From Edaphochlamys debaryana (lineage: Eukaryota > Chlorophyta > Chlorophyceae > Chlamydomonadales), in contig JAEHOE010000010.1 in the NCBI GenBank assembly GCA_016858145.1, positions 248,001 to 312,000 of the forward strand: a DNA stretch of 64,000 nucleotides. The letters run 5' to 3'. Shown one piece after another: positions 11,457 to 22,524 of this stretch (within the stretch, counting starts at the first letter, position 1; every line of letters begins with the position of its first letter). The translations under genes and the position numbers were made by a program. A model generated the notes under the pieces. That model ran no database searches, was not told where the DNA came from, and was given only the letters and a program-made list of their open reading frames with translations.

Positions 11457-12086
11457 TGTCGCCGGCTGTCACCAGGTCCATCGCGAGGTCTCCTCATCCA
11501 CGGCCGGGATGGGCTGCGCTGTCTATATGATACCGCATAATGCTAGGTGCTGGGGCAGGGGGGGCCTCTTCGCTGGCGTGTCAATCGTCGGGTGAAGTCG
11601 GGGGTTGTCGCGAGCGGGCAGCAGCGTCCAAGTGGCCTTGTCGTTTGCTACATGAACCAGCCTCTGCAATCGTGAGATGAGTCGATGGTCCTGTGGGGCT
11701 TCACACGCCGAGCAGTCGAGCCACCCAACAGCACCGCGTACGGCCGCCGTACACCCTCCTCTGCAACCAGGCAGCAGGCAGAATAAACACCGCGACCTAT
11801 GCCCGCACCCGCCGCAGCTCTCTTCTCCATCATTGGAAGCAGTTCCAGCAAAGCAGTTCCACCACTGACCAACCCCGGCCGTCCCCAACCCCGGCCGTCC
11901 CCAACCCCAGTGTCCGGAGCGCTGTCCTGCACCATAGCTCTCTGCGTATCGTACGCACACGGGCCAGCTATCATCAAGAAGCCGTCACTCTGACCTCCCC
12001 ATGAAGGCCGTATAAATCTGGCTGACACTGTCCCCACCATGACCTGCGCAGATGGCGCGGTCCCGTCCGTGCCCAGGCGCCCACAC
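11457..12086. other. Intergenic region upstream of INTS9 / downstream of the glycosyltransferase
   Basis: About 630 bases between two minus-strand genes, so they hold the INTS9 promoter and the 3' flank of the upstream gene. No credible coding frame. A 16-base unit (ACCCCGGCCGTCCCCA) is directly repeated at about 11873-11910. I see no TGTAA on the minus strand here. Confidence 0.5.
11873..11910. repeat. Direct repeat of a 16-base GC-rich unit
   Basis: Two adjacent copies of CCCCGGCCGTCCCCAA, plus a partial third, in the intergenic region. No function is evident. Confidence 0.6.
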
Positions 12087-15034
12087 CTATCTGCCCCCTG
12101 CACTCTTCCCGAAGTCGTGCTCAGCGTACGGCTCCACGAAGGTCTTCTTGTACTTCTCCGAGCCGATCTCCCGTACCAGCACCTTGTACTGCCCCGTGTA
12201 CGCTGCCATGTGCTGCGGCCGACCCTCCCGCAGGCACGGAAAGGATACCGACACCATGTTTGACAGCTGTTCTTTTGTACAGCTGCACGTCGCCGTACCA
12301 TTCACACCACCAATGCCGCTAAGGACTGACGTAAGCCCTGGCTCGCCTTGCGGCTGGCCGTCCTTGCAGCCGCAGCGGGCGGCGCAGAAGGGCGGGAAGG
12401 CCGAGGTCGGCAGGTACCTGTTGGGTTACGTGCCGAGGGCAAGAAGGAGGGTAGCGGGCATGGGGCACGAAGCCAGGGTCGGACGGGAGGGCGGATTTGT
12501 ACCGTATGTTGTCCCCATGGGGAGCCTCATTGGCAGTGCCGGGCACTTTTTGCCGATGCCGCTCACCGAATCTTGGCGAAGGACAGGCACTCCGACAGGA
12601 CGGGCGCGAAGTGCTGGGCGTTGAGGAAGTGGTCGTGCGGCTGCACGGGCGGCGAGCTGAGGTGCCAGAGCCACTGGAACATACAGCGCACGGTCCCCGG
12701 GGTGGAGCGGATGAAGAGCAGGTCCTGGGGGAGGAGGAGCAGGAGGAGGAGGTGGTGGTGGAGCGTTGTGGAGGAGCCGGACAAGGGGCGGGGAGTGGGC
12801 GTATGGGCGGCCGGCGAGATCCTGCGGCCGTCATGTCTTGCGAAGCGCGTGCTCCCCATCACTCCAGCGCCCCCACCACCAGCGTCCATCGCGAGCAGCC
12901 TCCGGCAGCCTCCGCCCACCTCGCTGCTTACCCTCCCTACGGGCTAAGGCCACACCTGCCCATTCAGTGCTAATCCATCCACCCATCCACCACCCCACGG
13001 CCGCACCAGGTGCTGAGGCCGGTCGTCCAGTCGGGCCCCCCGGCTCAGGTCGGGCGGGCTGCAGGAGGAGGCGGGCAGCAGCATGTCCGCCCCCAGGGCC
13101 GCCGCCGCTTCGTAGATGGCCGCGACCGGGTGCTTGAACCACACGCGGTCAGGCTCAAACCAGAGCACGTCGTACCTGTGGAAATGGAAATGGAGGATGC
13201 GAACAGTCGCTGGGCCAAGGGTTGGCCTCCAAACATCAGCCGCACTCCCCCGCCAACCCACATCGCCTGCTCGGACCCGCTCGCCTGCCCCCGCTGCCCG
13301 CACTGCGGGAAGCTTTTTGCTCCCTATACCCCAAACCTCAAACCCCAGACGCAGCGCCCCGGGCCGTGCCCTGCTGCCCTCGTAGCCCTCCTTGCAACGG
13401 CCGAAGTTCCATGCCGCGCCGTCACGGCGTCCTGCCCGAGCCCCAGCCCTGAGCCTCTGCCTCACGGTGAGGCCCTCACCCCATGGATAGGAAGTCCGTC
13501 AGGCGCTTGATGAGCCCCAGGGGCCCGTGCACATCGAACATGGCCGCCACGAAGGCCTTGCGCGCCGCCAGCGCCTGCGCGGCCGTGGCGCGCGCGGGCT
13601 CCTCCCGCACCAGGAGGTTGATCAGGTGGAGCACCTTGCACGTGTCCTGAGGAGGCCGGCCGGCGTGAGGAGGCGGGGTGAGGCGGCGACGGGAAGCGGG
13701 GAAAGAGTGAGAAGAGGGGTTGAGGGGTTGAGGGGTTGAGGGGTTGAGGGGTTGAGGGGTTGAGGGGTTGAGGGGTTGAGGGGTTGAGGGGTTGAGGGGT
13801 TGAGGGGTTGAGGGGTTGAGGGTTGAAGGGTTGAGGGGTTGAGGGGGTGAGGGGGTGAGGGAGGGGACCTTAGGGAAGGACGGGGATATGGCGCCGGCGT
13901 TTGGAGCCAGAGCCAGAGCGGTCTGGCCGGCGCGCTCTGGCAGCCGCAGCCCGGAGCAGGAGCCGAGTCTCAACAGGTCTAAGGCTGCATCACCAGCCCC
14001 AGCACGCTGAAGCTCCTCTGCGACGCACCCCTCCCCGTCACCACCGCACGAGGGACCAAACGAGAGCTCCTAGCGTGCACCCTTCGCAGCTCCCCCAAGC
14101 CCCTAAGTCCACTGGTTCAGACACGCACCGGCGAGCCCAGGAAGCTGCAGCGGCCCTGAAGCACGGGGGCCTCAAACGGAAGCAGGTTCTGGGGGCCATA
14201 AGCGGATGACCGAGTTAATACTGAGCACAGCATGCAGCACGGGTAGCGAGGTGATGACGGGGAGGTCGCTCCCCCAGTGCTCCTTCCTGTGACCCGGCCA
14301 CCCATGCGCGACAAACTCCGGCCGCCACAGCTGCAACCCTCGAGCAGCAGCACCCAGCACCAGCTTTGCACGCCGTAAACCAACATTGATAAGCTCTGGG
14401 AAGGCACCGGTGGCGGTGGTGTTGTCCACAGAGACGGTCGTCATGAGCTGGTGGTAGCGGACTGTGGTGCCCTCGTGCATCAGCGCCGGCCACCAGGTGC
14501 TGAGGGAGTGCGGTTTGGCGGGATGAGGTGATTGTGGGAGGGTAGATTTGAGACCGATAAGGGGAGGAGACGCGAGAGGAAGGAAGGGGGGAGACAGACC
14601 ACGTCCGCACGCAGGCCTCTGAACGCGGTGGGCCCCCCTCGCCTCCCACTGAGGCGCGCTCCAGAGATAGAGAGCCTCTGCCCCTTGCCCCTGCTTCCCA
14701 GCGCTGTGACCCGTCTTACATGCCGCTTGCGGTAGCTACCTTGATATCCTCCTCGTGCATCTGGGCCAGGCCACTGGCGCTCCTTAGGGGGTGGCGAACG
14801 GAGACAGCGGGAGTCCAGCAGGGGTGCCCGGTAAGCGCGGGCGGACGCAACACGCAATGCCCACTCCCCCAGACACGCCAGATCAGCTTACTTGTCCCAG
14901 ATATGCCGAGCCCAGTCATTGATACCGTCTGCGCGCGCCACCTTGGTGGCATCGCAGCGGTTTACTCCAGCTGCCAACACGCAAACCGCGATAATACACG
15001 TTAAGGTGTGTAATTGGATTTCAACGGAGCGCAT
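12087..15034 (-). CDS. Secretory-pathway nucleotide-diphospho-sugar transferase (PF03407-like)
   Basis: Exons: 14892-15034, 14720-14773, a block about 14129-14499 holding one unresolved intron, 13480-13646, 13007-13175, 12567-12724 and 12087-12417; all junctions except that inside the third block close in phase (about 445 residues). The N-terminus is a signal peptide/anchor (LHTLTCIIAVCVLAAGVNRC). The core matches the nucleotide-diphospho-sugar transferase fold: GYDVLWFEPDRVWFKHP, corresponding to the 'D-x-D-x-VW' nucleotide-sugar/metal site of the family, then LLFIRSTPGTVRCMFQWLW and a following DHFLNAQHF that fits the family's 'DQ...N' segment. The C-terminal exon is Cys-rich. Expected role: transfer of a sugar to a cell-wall or secreted glycoprotein in the Golgi. 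Donor sugar and acceptor cannot be deduced. The first acidic residue is Glu rather than Asp. In the third block the frame must switch from one ending NSVIRLWPPE to one beginning NLLPFEAP, so an intron lies there. Confidence 0.78.
13720..13846. repeat. TTGAGGGG minisatellite, about 16 units, inside a glycosyltransferase intron
   Basis: Thirteen perfect 8-base TTGAGGGG units run in phase from 13720, followed by slightly altered units including a 7-base TTGAGGG variant and TGAGGGGG. The array lies in the intron between 13646 and about 14129. It is G-rich on the + strand (non-template orientation is C-rich in the transcript). Its 8-base, G-cluster design resembles telomere-type repeats such as TTTTAGGG, but the sequence differs. 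Confidence 0.95.
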
Positions 15035-15945
15035 GGCTACCCGTGGCGCTGGCCGGACCGCGTGCGCGGGAACGGCATTGAGAGCATCTGCGCAGCGTGG
15101 CGATGTCAGAGTACACAAGGCAGCTACCGAAGCACCATGAGTTTCTCGAGAGACCGGTCGGTGTGATGGGCTGTATGAGGGGGCGACAGAGCACTCACTT
15201 CCTGTGTCGTCGAGCGTCTTCGCCCCGAGGCACGTCTCCGTACCCGCGTCCCCCTGCATCCCCCGTTGTCTATAATAACCCCTGCATCGACGCGCTGCAT
15301 CCCCCCCCCTCGTCGTCCTGCTTCTTTCCCCCAGCTCGCACCTTCACACACTGCACTGCACTATGCGGCTTCCGGCGTCCTAGCAGCTCACGTGGCGCTT
15401 TACATCCGCCTTGCAGGTGAACCCCTCTACTTCGCAGAGATTGAGCTCGCCCATCAGGGTTGCGGCTGAATCCAGGTTCCCATGTGCTGTGCGGACGTGC
15501 GGTTGCACGCAAGCAGCGGCGGGCGCACGGTCCGACCGGTGGTGCGCACGATAGCCGGGCTAATGTGGGGGCAACGCGACTGGGCAACGGCGGAGGCGTC
15601 CGGATGGTCCCAGGCAGCCGCGCAGGGGGCAAAAGCAAGCTGTGCATGGGCCCCGGCCCCCGGGGGGTTGGCATAGGGCGCGCTGGGAGCCCGGGTGGGC
15701 TGTGGGGTTATTATAGACAACGGGGCGTAGTGCCGCGGTGTTTGGCGTCGCATGATGTTGGCCGACGCAGAATGCCTGTGCCTGTGAACGGGGTACGGGC
15801 TGTGGGGTGCAGGGGGTGGGGTGCGAGGGGCAACGGGCAGGGGGCCAGGGGGGGTGAGGGTGCGTGGCACACCAGCAGGTGACAGGCACACGCCAGATGA
15901 CGCTTCGAGGGGTGACGGGGGGACGCTGTGGGTGTAGAAGAAATC

Positions 15946-16054
15946 CACGAAGCGAAGCGCTGTGGGTGCGGTGGGGGTGAGGTAAAGGTGAGGGGTGCCG
16001 AGCGCTGGCAAAGGCCAAGGGGGGGTTGAAGAACATCAACGAAGCGAAGCGCTT
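15946..16054. repeat. Pair of ACGAAGCGAAGCGCT direct repeats
   Basis: The 15-mer ACGAAGCGAAGCGCT occurs at about 15947 and again at about 16040. A second shared segment (GCCAAGGGGGGGTT) is at about 16011 and 16123. The interleaving suggests duplication of a roughly 100-base module. Confidence 0.6.
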
Positions 16055-17297
16055 GGTTGTGGTGTGGCGTAGGGCGTTTTCCGCAGACTACGCAGGCGAG
16101 GAGACGACCTGTGGGAGGGCTCGGGCCAAGGGGGGGTTCAAGGAGCGCGGGCGGTGCACAAGCAGCTGACCGGACGGAGGATGCTGACTCAAGCTACTCC
16201 GGGCGCGCGGAGGGGCACAGGGGGCGCGGTGAGGGTGAGGGTTGCGACCGGGCGCGGGGGAGGGGAGGGGTGCGTCGGGCAGCATGCGCGAGGCCCTGCG
16301 GGAGGCCCGCGCTGCCGACTGGCATGTGCCAGCAAGCTAGGGGCGCAAGGTGCCTGCCTGCGTGCCCGCCCGTGCCCGCCAGCAGGTAAGGAGCCCAAGC
16401 TGCCACCTGGCGTGCCGGCCAGGTGCCCTGTCAGCTCTGGACCGTACGGACTTGCTTCCCGTGCGCCTTGGGCGAGGGGGGGCCACCAGGCCAGCCAGGA
16501 TGCCGTGCCCGACTGACCGTAGCCTGGTCTGATATCGCTTTTAATGCGCGAGCACGCAACCGTCGCGCGCGGTGGCGTCGCTGCCAAGCGCGCGGAGAAT
16601 AGGCGCATCCTGACTTGTAGCTCCCAAGCCGCCATACAACGCCTTGCCCATGTAACGAGTAATGAGTCACTCGGTGTGTTGTGGCTGGCGCCCCGGCTTG
16701 TTCTCCTCGCTCTCTCTTATGTGTACTATGTCGCTCTGCAGGGCAGTCGAGGCCCGACGACTTTGTCGCACTCGGTCGCTTTTGCGCTCGAGCCCCACGC
16801 GCTTCCACAGCCTACTGCTTGTCTGTCAGCTGCGCGCTCATCTTGTTCTGCTGTGCGCGGCGGGGTCGCGAGGGTTCTGCCGACGAGGTCTGGACATCCT
16901 CCACCTGGCACTCTTCGGCCTCGCGCGCTGCAGTATTTGAACCCGTCGTGTTGCGTCCATCGTTCGTCTCGCAGGGCTGCCTCTAAGCCTGTGCGTCAAA
17001 GTGTGAACTGTTCTAAACTCGTACTGGGGGGTGGGTCTTCGGGCCAATCCGTAAGGCTCCGTCCCATCGTGGATGGGCGAGCCAACTTGCGCCACGTTCG
17101 GGGACCCGCGGACGCCTGCACGCACACGCTGGGGGCGTCTGGGGGCCTCGGCACCACAAGATGGCATAGGAAAGATACCGGTAAGTGGCGTGGTGCGGCC
17201 CTTCGTTAGGATCCCCCGTGCGGCTGCTTGCTCCTGCCTGTCGCTCGGCCTCTCCCTCTTTCTGTTGCGTTGCGCACGGCCTGATTGCGTTCAGCTG

Positions 17298-17403
17298 CAT
17301 CCCCCTTCGTCGTCGTCCGGACTACGCTGCACGGCCCCTGCGAGCACAGAACCCCCCTCGTCGTCGTCGTGACTACGCCTCACGGACCCTGCGAGCACAG
17401 AAC
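17298..17403. repeat. Imperfect tandem duplication of about 52 bases
   Basis: Two adjacent copies share CTCGTCGTCGTC-like, ACTACGC and CCCTGCGAGCACAGAACC segments with scattered substitutions. One lies at about 17300-17352, the other at 17353-17403. No coding function seen. Confidence 0.75.
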
Positions 17404-17463
17404 CGTCCCCCTGCGGATAGCGGTTGGCGCAGCCCAAGGGGCCAGGGGATTGCGGACTGACGT

Positions 17464-17468
17464 TACAT
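17464..17468 (-). terminator. Candidate TGTAA polyadenylation signal for the SLC37-type transporter
   Basis: TGTAA on the minus strand, about 604 bases downstream of the transporter stop codon. This distance is ordinary for chlorophycean 3' UTRs. Confidence 0.4.
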
Positions 17469-18071
17469 AGACAAGCTTGAATTTGGGCGCCTGTTGTGCT
17501 CGCCCCTTCGGCAGCTTTGATGGTTCACTGTTCCCTGGTGACCCGCCTCCCAACCCAGCCTCTGCCCGCTTCGCCCACTTGAACCTTCCCTACCCAGGCT
17601 GGTGATCACCAGCGCATAAAGATATCCACCTGCCTGCTATTCCTCTACGCTGCGAGCCTGATCGCTAGAAGCTTTCCGCGGAAGCGTGTCTGACTCGCTA
17701 GCACTGATGCCTCAGTCCTCAGTGCACGATTGCAAGAGACCCCAAAAGGAAACCCACATCATGAGCTCCCCACCTAGCCCATCCTACCCCGCTTATGCCC
17801 CTCAGGAGCCCCGTCCGTAACACGCAACCCTGCAAGCGCTCCGCCTTCCTGTCAGAGCCATCCTGTAGCCCGCCGCCGGGCCTCACGCCACGACCGCACA
17901 TTCCGCCGCCGGCCAGGGCCTCCACTGCAAGCTGCCCCGCCGCTGGGCGTCATCCCTGTGACCGCCCTCTTCCACCATCAAGTCCGCTCCCCCTCAGCCG
18001 CTGCTAGGGCCGCCTGGTCCTGCTCGGGACGCCGGATACCCCTCGCCGCGGGGCCTGCAGCCGCTGCCGGC

Positions 18072-21000
18072 TCACGGCTTGCCCCTGCTCCGCATGGCCA
18101 GCAGCTCCTTGGCCACCAGCTTGACCAGCAGCAGCCCCGCCATCACCGCCGCGGAGTAGCTGCGGAGCGGGGCAAGAGGGGTCGCAGGGCGTCAGCGGAC
18201 ACAAGGGCACTGGAGGAACAAGCAACAGCGAGAGCGTGCAAAGCGCTCCTTGGGGGTCTGGGAGGTGGGTCAGGCCGGTGCAGCCAGTGCCTAGTCAGGC
18301 CGGTCCCGGTACCGATGCCGGCCCGACCGGACCCAGGCAGGCACTGCCTTCGGCTCTGTCACTTCACCGCCATATCACAGCAATGCTGGCTCCTTGCCGA
18401 CGACGCCGTGATCCTTGAGCACCGGCTGCCGGCACCACCCACCCTCTCGCTCTGCCCCGCCGCCACTCACAGCATGACGAACACCATGTCGAAGCCCCCC
18501 CGGTCGCTGATGAAGCCCGTGAGCATGGGCCCCAGCGCCGCGCCGATGGAGCCCATGCCGTCGATGATGGCCGACACAGTGGCCAGCGCCTTGGCGTTGC
18601 CCTGGGGGCAAGGCAGGCAGGCGGGAGGGAGTGAAAGGTCGTTACTTGATACATTGCATCGGAACCCGGAGAGAAAAGGGGCCGGCAGCCGACCAGCGCG
18701 GTGCGAGGAGAGACAAGGGGTACTTGTTGCCGAGTGCGAGCAAGGGTCATGAGCTGACGGTGATCGGCAAAGCCTGGGATGGCTAGTGCACGGTGAAGCC
18801 CTGTGCGCCGCTCTGGCCGCACCTGCAGCGAGTCGTGCGTCCCCAGGTCCGCCGACACAGCGGTGGTGATGAGGGCGTAGGGCCCGTTCACAAAGAAGCC
18901 CGAGGCCATCATCAGCGCAACGTTGATGGCGAACGACTGCGGGGGACACGGGTAGAAGGCGCGGTGTTGAGACGGGTTTTTTGTGCATGAGCAGAGAGCA
19001 GGACACACCACGTCAGAACAGCTGTGGCCGTGCCGGCCCGGCCCCACCTGGTGGCCGATGGTGCGGTAGAGGTAGAGGCAGGGCACGCAGAGCAGCGTGA
19101 ACGAGGTGGCCACGGTGGCCGAGGCACCCGACTTGTCCGACAGGTGGCCCGCCAGCACACCTGCGCGGCGAGCCAACCATGCGAGTGAGTTTGGACGCTT
19201 AGGCAGGAACTTTGGAGGACAAGGGCGCGTGCCAAGAGTCCTGGGCAGCCGCTGCCAACCCCACCCTCGGCCACTCGCCTCCCGCCACGCCGCCCACGTC
19301 GAAGAGCACCGACAGGTCTCCGGCCTCCTTGGCCGAGAGCTTGCGGCCCTCGATGGGCGTGGACTTGATGTAGTAGGGCAGCCAGTAGAGGAAGGTGTAG
19401 GCAATGAGCTTGGAGAAGAAGAGGCAGAAGGCGAAGGACGTGACGCCGGGGATGCGCCAGGCGTCCATGAAGTGGATGCCCTCCACCTCCTGCTGAGAGG
19501 AGGGGCCGCGTGGCGCAGCAATATGGTTAACAGGGGTTGGAATGGGAGCTGGGCGCTGGAGAGCATAAGCTGAGGGGAGCTCGTTCGCGGAATCGTTGCG
19601 ATGGTGGGGTTAGGCCTTCGCGCATGCCCGGCCGCATGCCCAAGCGCCCCTGCCAGCCCCGTCATGCGCGTCCGCCCACCTTCTCCGCCTTCTCGCGGCT
19701 GCTGATCTCCTTGCCGCCCGTCTCCCGGTCTTTCCCCTGCAGCGGCATCAACTCCTCCTCGTGCTCATACGCGGCGGCGCCATGGCTGCTGCGGACCTGT
19801 GGTGGGTGGAGGGCCGTGTTCACGGACACGGGACCGTGCTAGCAGCCTCAGTGACACGGCTAGCATGCCAAGGACGCCAGACTCTCCTCAGTGTGCGCGG
19901 TCCTAGCCCCCGCTTAGCGCTCGCGCCGAAACCTCGCACCATGCAACCGTTCCGTCGCGCTGATCCGCCCGCCAACGCACTGCCCCCCCCCCACCTTCTC
20001 GTCTGGGTTGGCCTGCCCCACGTCCGAGGGCTGCACCACCAGGCCCAGGAACATGAGCACGCCCAGGCCAATCATGAGGAAGCCGGGCAGAAGGAACGAG
20101 TAGCCCCAGCCCTGAGCGGGTACGAGCAGTTGGCGGGGAGAGGTCAGGCCATGGGGCGCAGAGACGTAGTTGTCCAGCGGCTTTCCAGGGCCTTGCCCTG
20201 CGTCCCCTCCCCCGAGTCCGCTGGGCGTGTCCACAGGCTTCCGCCGCCGGCAGACCCCCGTTGCCGCCAGCGCTACAGCCCCCAACGGGCGCCTCACCCT
20301 GGAGAGCATGGCCGCCGCGATGACGGTGCCGAGGATGTTGCCCACGCTGGTGTGCGCGTTCCAGATGCCCATGATGAGCCCGCGCTTGCCCTTGCCAGAC
20401 CAGTTGGCCACGATGGAGACCACCGAGGGCCAGCCGGTGGACTGGAACAGGCCAGCCATGATCGACACCAGCACGTAGTAGGGGAAGTAGTGCATGTCCC
20501 AGAAGTAGCCCTGCAGGGATCGGGACGATGGGGCGTGGTTGTTGGTTGGGCTTGGGCGCTCGCAGTGTGTGCCAGGGGCTGCTCGTGTAAGGGCGGGCAC
20601 GAGTGGCGGAGGGCCCGTGGCCCCACGGGTCATGGGCGTTGCATTCGGGCCAAGGGACCCTGTGCGGCCCTGGCAAAGTGGGCATGGGTTGGCACGGAAC
20701 AGTGGGCATGCTCCATGGGAAAGCCTCCGGAGCTCACCATGCCAAACAGGGCCGTGAAGATACCGCTGAGAATCATGCCTGCGACGGCGAACGGGGATGC
20801 CGGTCTTCAGCACAGCCCTATGCCATCCTGACAAGCCCCACATTACAAGCAGGCCCCGGAACCCTCTGCCTCTAGATCCTTAGTGCTTGGCTCAAGCTGC
20901 CCTTCAGCATGGCGCTGGAAAGGCGCATGGGGCCTAGCGGCTGCCCGCCTCTGAGGACGCAAGCTCGCCAACACGCATCCGGACGCACCCGCCGTGAGGA

Positions 21001-21873
21001 ACCAGCGCAGGTCCACGCGGTCACCAATGTGGCCAGCAAAGAACATGCCGATGGCGTACGTGCCCAGGAACGCCAGGTCTACTTGCCCAAGAAGCGTCTG
21101 CGTGTGGCCAGGCACACGGAGTGACAGGTGGGTTTGTGAAGGGTCTCTGGAGGACGAGTGGCCGGTCAGAGAGTCCTGCCGTCGTCCATAATGCTCCCGC
21201 CCCACAGTTGCACTGCCTTGTACTGTGCGGGGCTGTCGATGCTTGCCACTCGCTGGGATGCAAAGCCCTACCTGGCCGTTGCTGCCATTGAACGGCGCCC
21301 AGCCGTTGAGGGTGGTGGGGTCCGACGCAGTGATGACCGGTCCCCCGCCAGCCAGCAGCATCCTGCCCTTTTGCCCCGCAATCGGGTGGTAAGGCACTGG
21401 GTTTCCACGGAGGATACTGCAAGGAGGAAAAGTCGGGAGGGGGGTCAGGCACAAACCATAACCCTACCCAGCCCGCCATCTCCTCGGCGGCAAGCCCCGG
21501 ACCCTAGCCCCAGTCTCCCCAGCCATGGTTTCTGCCTCGTCCTGCAGTCAGCACGCTGCTTGGTGCTTTGCGCCAGCTGCTACCGCGCCAAGGTTGCTGC
21601 CCCACCTTTTGACGATGCTCGGCGGCTTTCTTGCCGCGTGGTATCCCATATAGCATAAGAACGTCAGGATGAGTACCTACGGACCAAAGGCGTCCATCAG
21701 CCACGTGCTCTCCGGCTTAGAGAACCGGCTGTTGCCGCAGCGCGCGATCGAAGCGCGTGTTTGCTTGCGCTTACCGACGCCCTGTACCAGTTGTATGAGA
21801 ACTTCCGCCCCCCGTTGCACGTATGCAAGAGCTCCAGCCCTGGAGGCACGTTCTTGAGGGAGCGTGGCTTCAT
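18072..21873 (-). CDS. SLC37-type sugar-phosphate / glycerol-3-phosphate exchanger (MFS)
   Basis: Thirteen exons, all closing in phase: 21775-21873, 21606-21676, 21272-21416, 20989-21097, 20738-20778, 20298-20510, 19995-20111, 19680-19796, 19279-19492, 19048-19160, 18823-18936, 18471-18601, 18072-18159 (523 residues, normal family length). ATG 21873 starts MKPRSLKNVPPGLELL, in register with animal SLC37. Diagnostic motifs: LTFLCYMGYHAARKPPSIVK; LLGQVDLAFLGTYAIGMFF; STGWPSVVSIVANWSGKGKR; GIWNAHTSVGNILGT; AYTFLYWLPYYIKS; SAKEAGDLSVLFDVGG; NGPYALITTAVSADLGTH; GNAKALATVSAIIDGMGSIG. Twelve membrane helices are expected. The acidic hydrophilic exon 8 (19680-19796) is the central cytosolic loop. Family members exchange phosphorylated sugars or glycerol-3-phosphate for phosphate; the exact substrate and membrane cannot be told. 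The intron after exon 9 begins GCGAGT, a GC-AG intron. It diverges from the S4 gene across about 650 bases. Confidence 0.94.
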
Positions 21874-22524
21874 AGTTGCAATGGTTGCCTCGCTCCCTTC
21901 CCCGTTGGGGACCAGGACTCTAAGTGAGCTCTACGTCTAGGTGTGGTGCCTCTGCAGCGCCTGATCGGTCCAAAAGGCAGACTGCGATGCCCGGTGCAAC
22001 TCGTTCGAACACTCTGCAGCACGCTAGACGCTAGACGTATGCAGAGCTGTATGCTGTGCTCTGCTGGTGCACGTGTACGTCTGTGTAGAGCAGGGACGTC
22101 ACGCCTGCGGGATGTAGCCCGCGAGAGCGAGGACCTAGATGTCAGTCCGACGCAGGGGCCGAAGGGGCGCGCGGCAGTCCGGCGGGAGGTGGTGAACGCT
22201 GATCGCACACCGCGAGAAACGTGGACAGGGGACAAAGTGATCTGCGAAAGGTTGGCGCCGAGCCCCGAGGGGTGTGTGTTTGGCACACCCGCCCGCCCCC
22301 TCCGAGCCCACCCACACCCGGGAATCAGGTCGTGCGCCCCTGCCCTTTGCACTTGTCCCTTCACTCCATGCACTCACTAGTCAACCCCTCCATGGACATT
22401 TCCACCACGACATAGCTCTGAAGCAGCTTTCCCAATTCTCGCGCACACACATTTTCCTTCACAACCAACACGCTCGCACATCTGTAAGCCGTCCAGTGTT
22501 TCTGTCAGCAAATAAAAGCGCCTG
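21874..22524. promoter_or_regulatory. Divergent promoter region between the transporter and S4-protein genes
   Basis: About 650 bases between two divergently transcribed genes, so both promoters must lie here. There is no TATA box that I would defend. An imperfect repeat of CTAGACG occurs at 22025-22040. No coding frame. Confidence 0.5.

Larger units (their letters stand above)
15035..17463. other. Gene-poor region with local repeats
   Basis: About 2.4 kb upstream of the glycosyltransferase and downstream of the transporter. No frame shows conserved domains or spliceable exons. The longest open frame (16544-17209, +) has mixed composition and resembles no family I know. Two repeat families sit here (15946-16054 and 17298-17403). 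The segment may contain remnants of a mobile element, but no terminal repeats, integrase or reverse transcriptase motif is visible. Confidence 0.5.

Noticed and set aside
13720..13846. CRISPR-like array or true telomere
   Set aside because: Contiguous 8-base units without spacers cannot be CRISPR, and the array is short, internal and inside an intron, so it is not a chromosome end.
16544..17209. A 221-codon + strand open frame
   Set aside because: Mixed composition, no domain, no splice partners, overlaps other-frame open stretches of similar quality.
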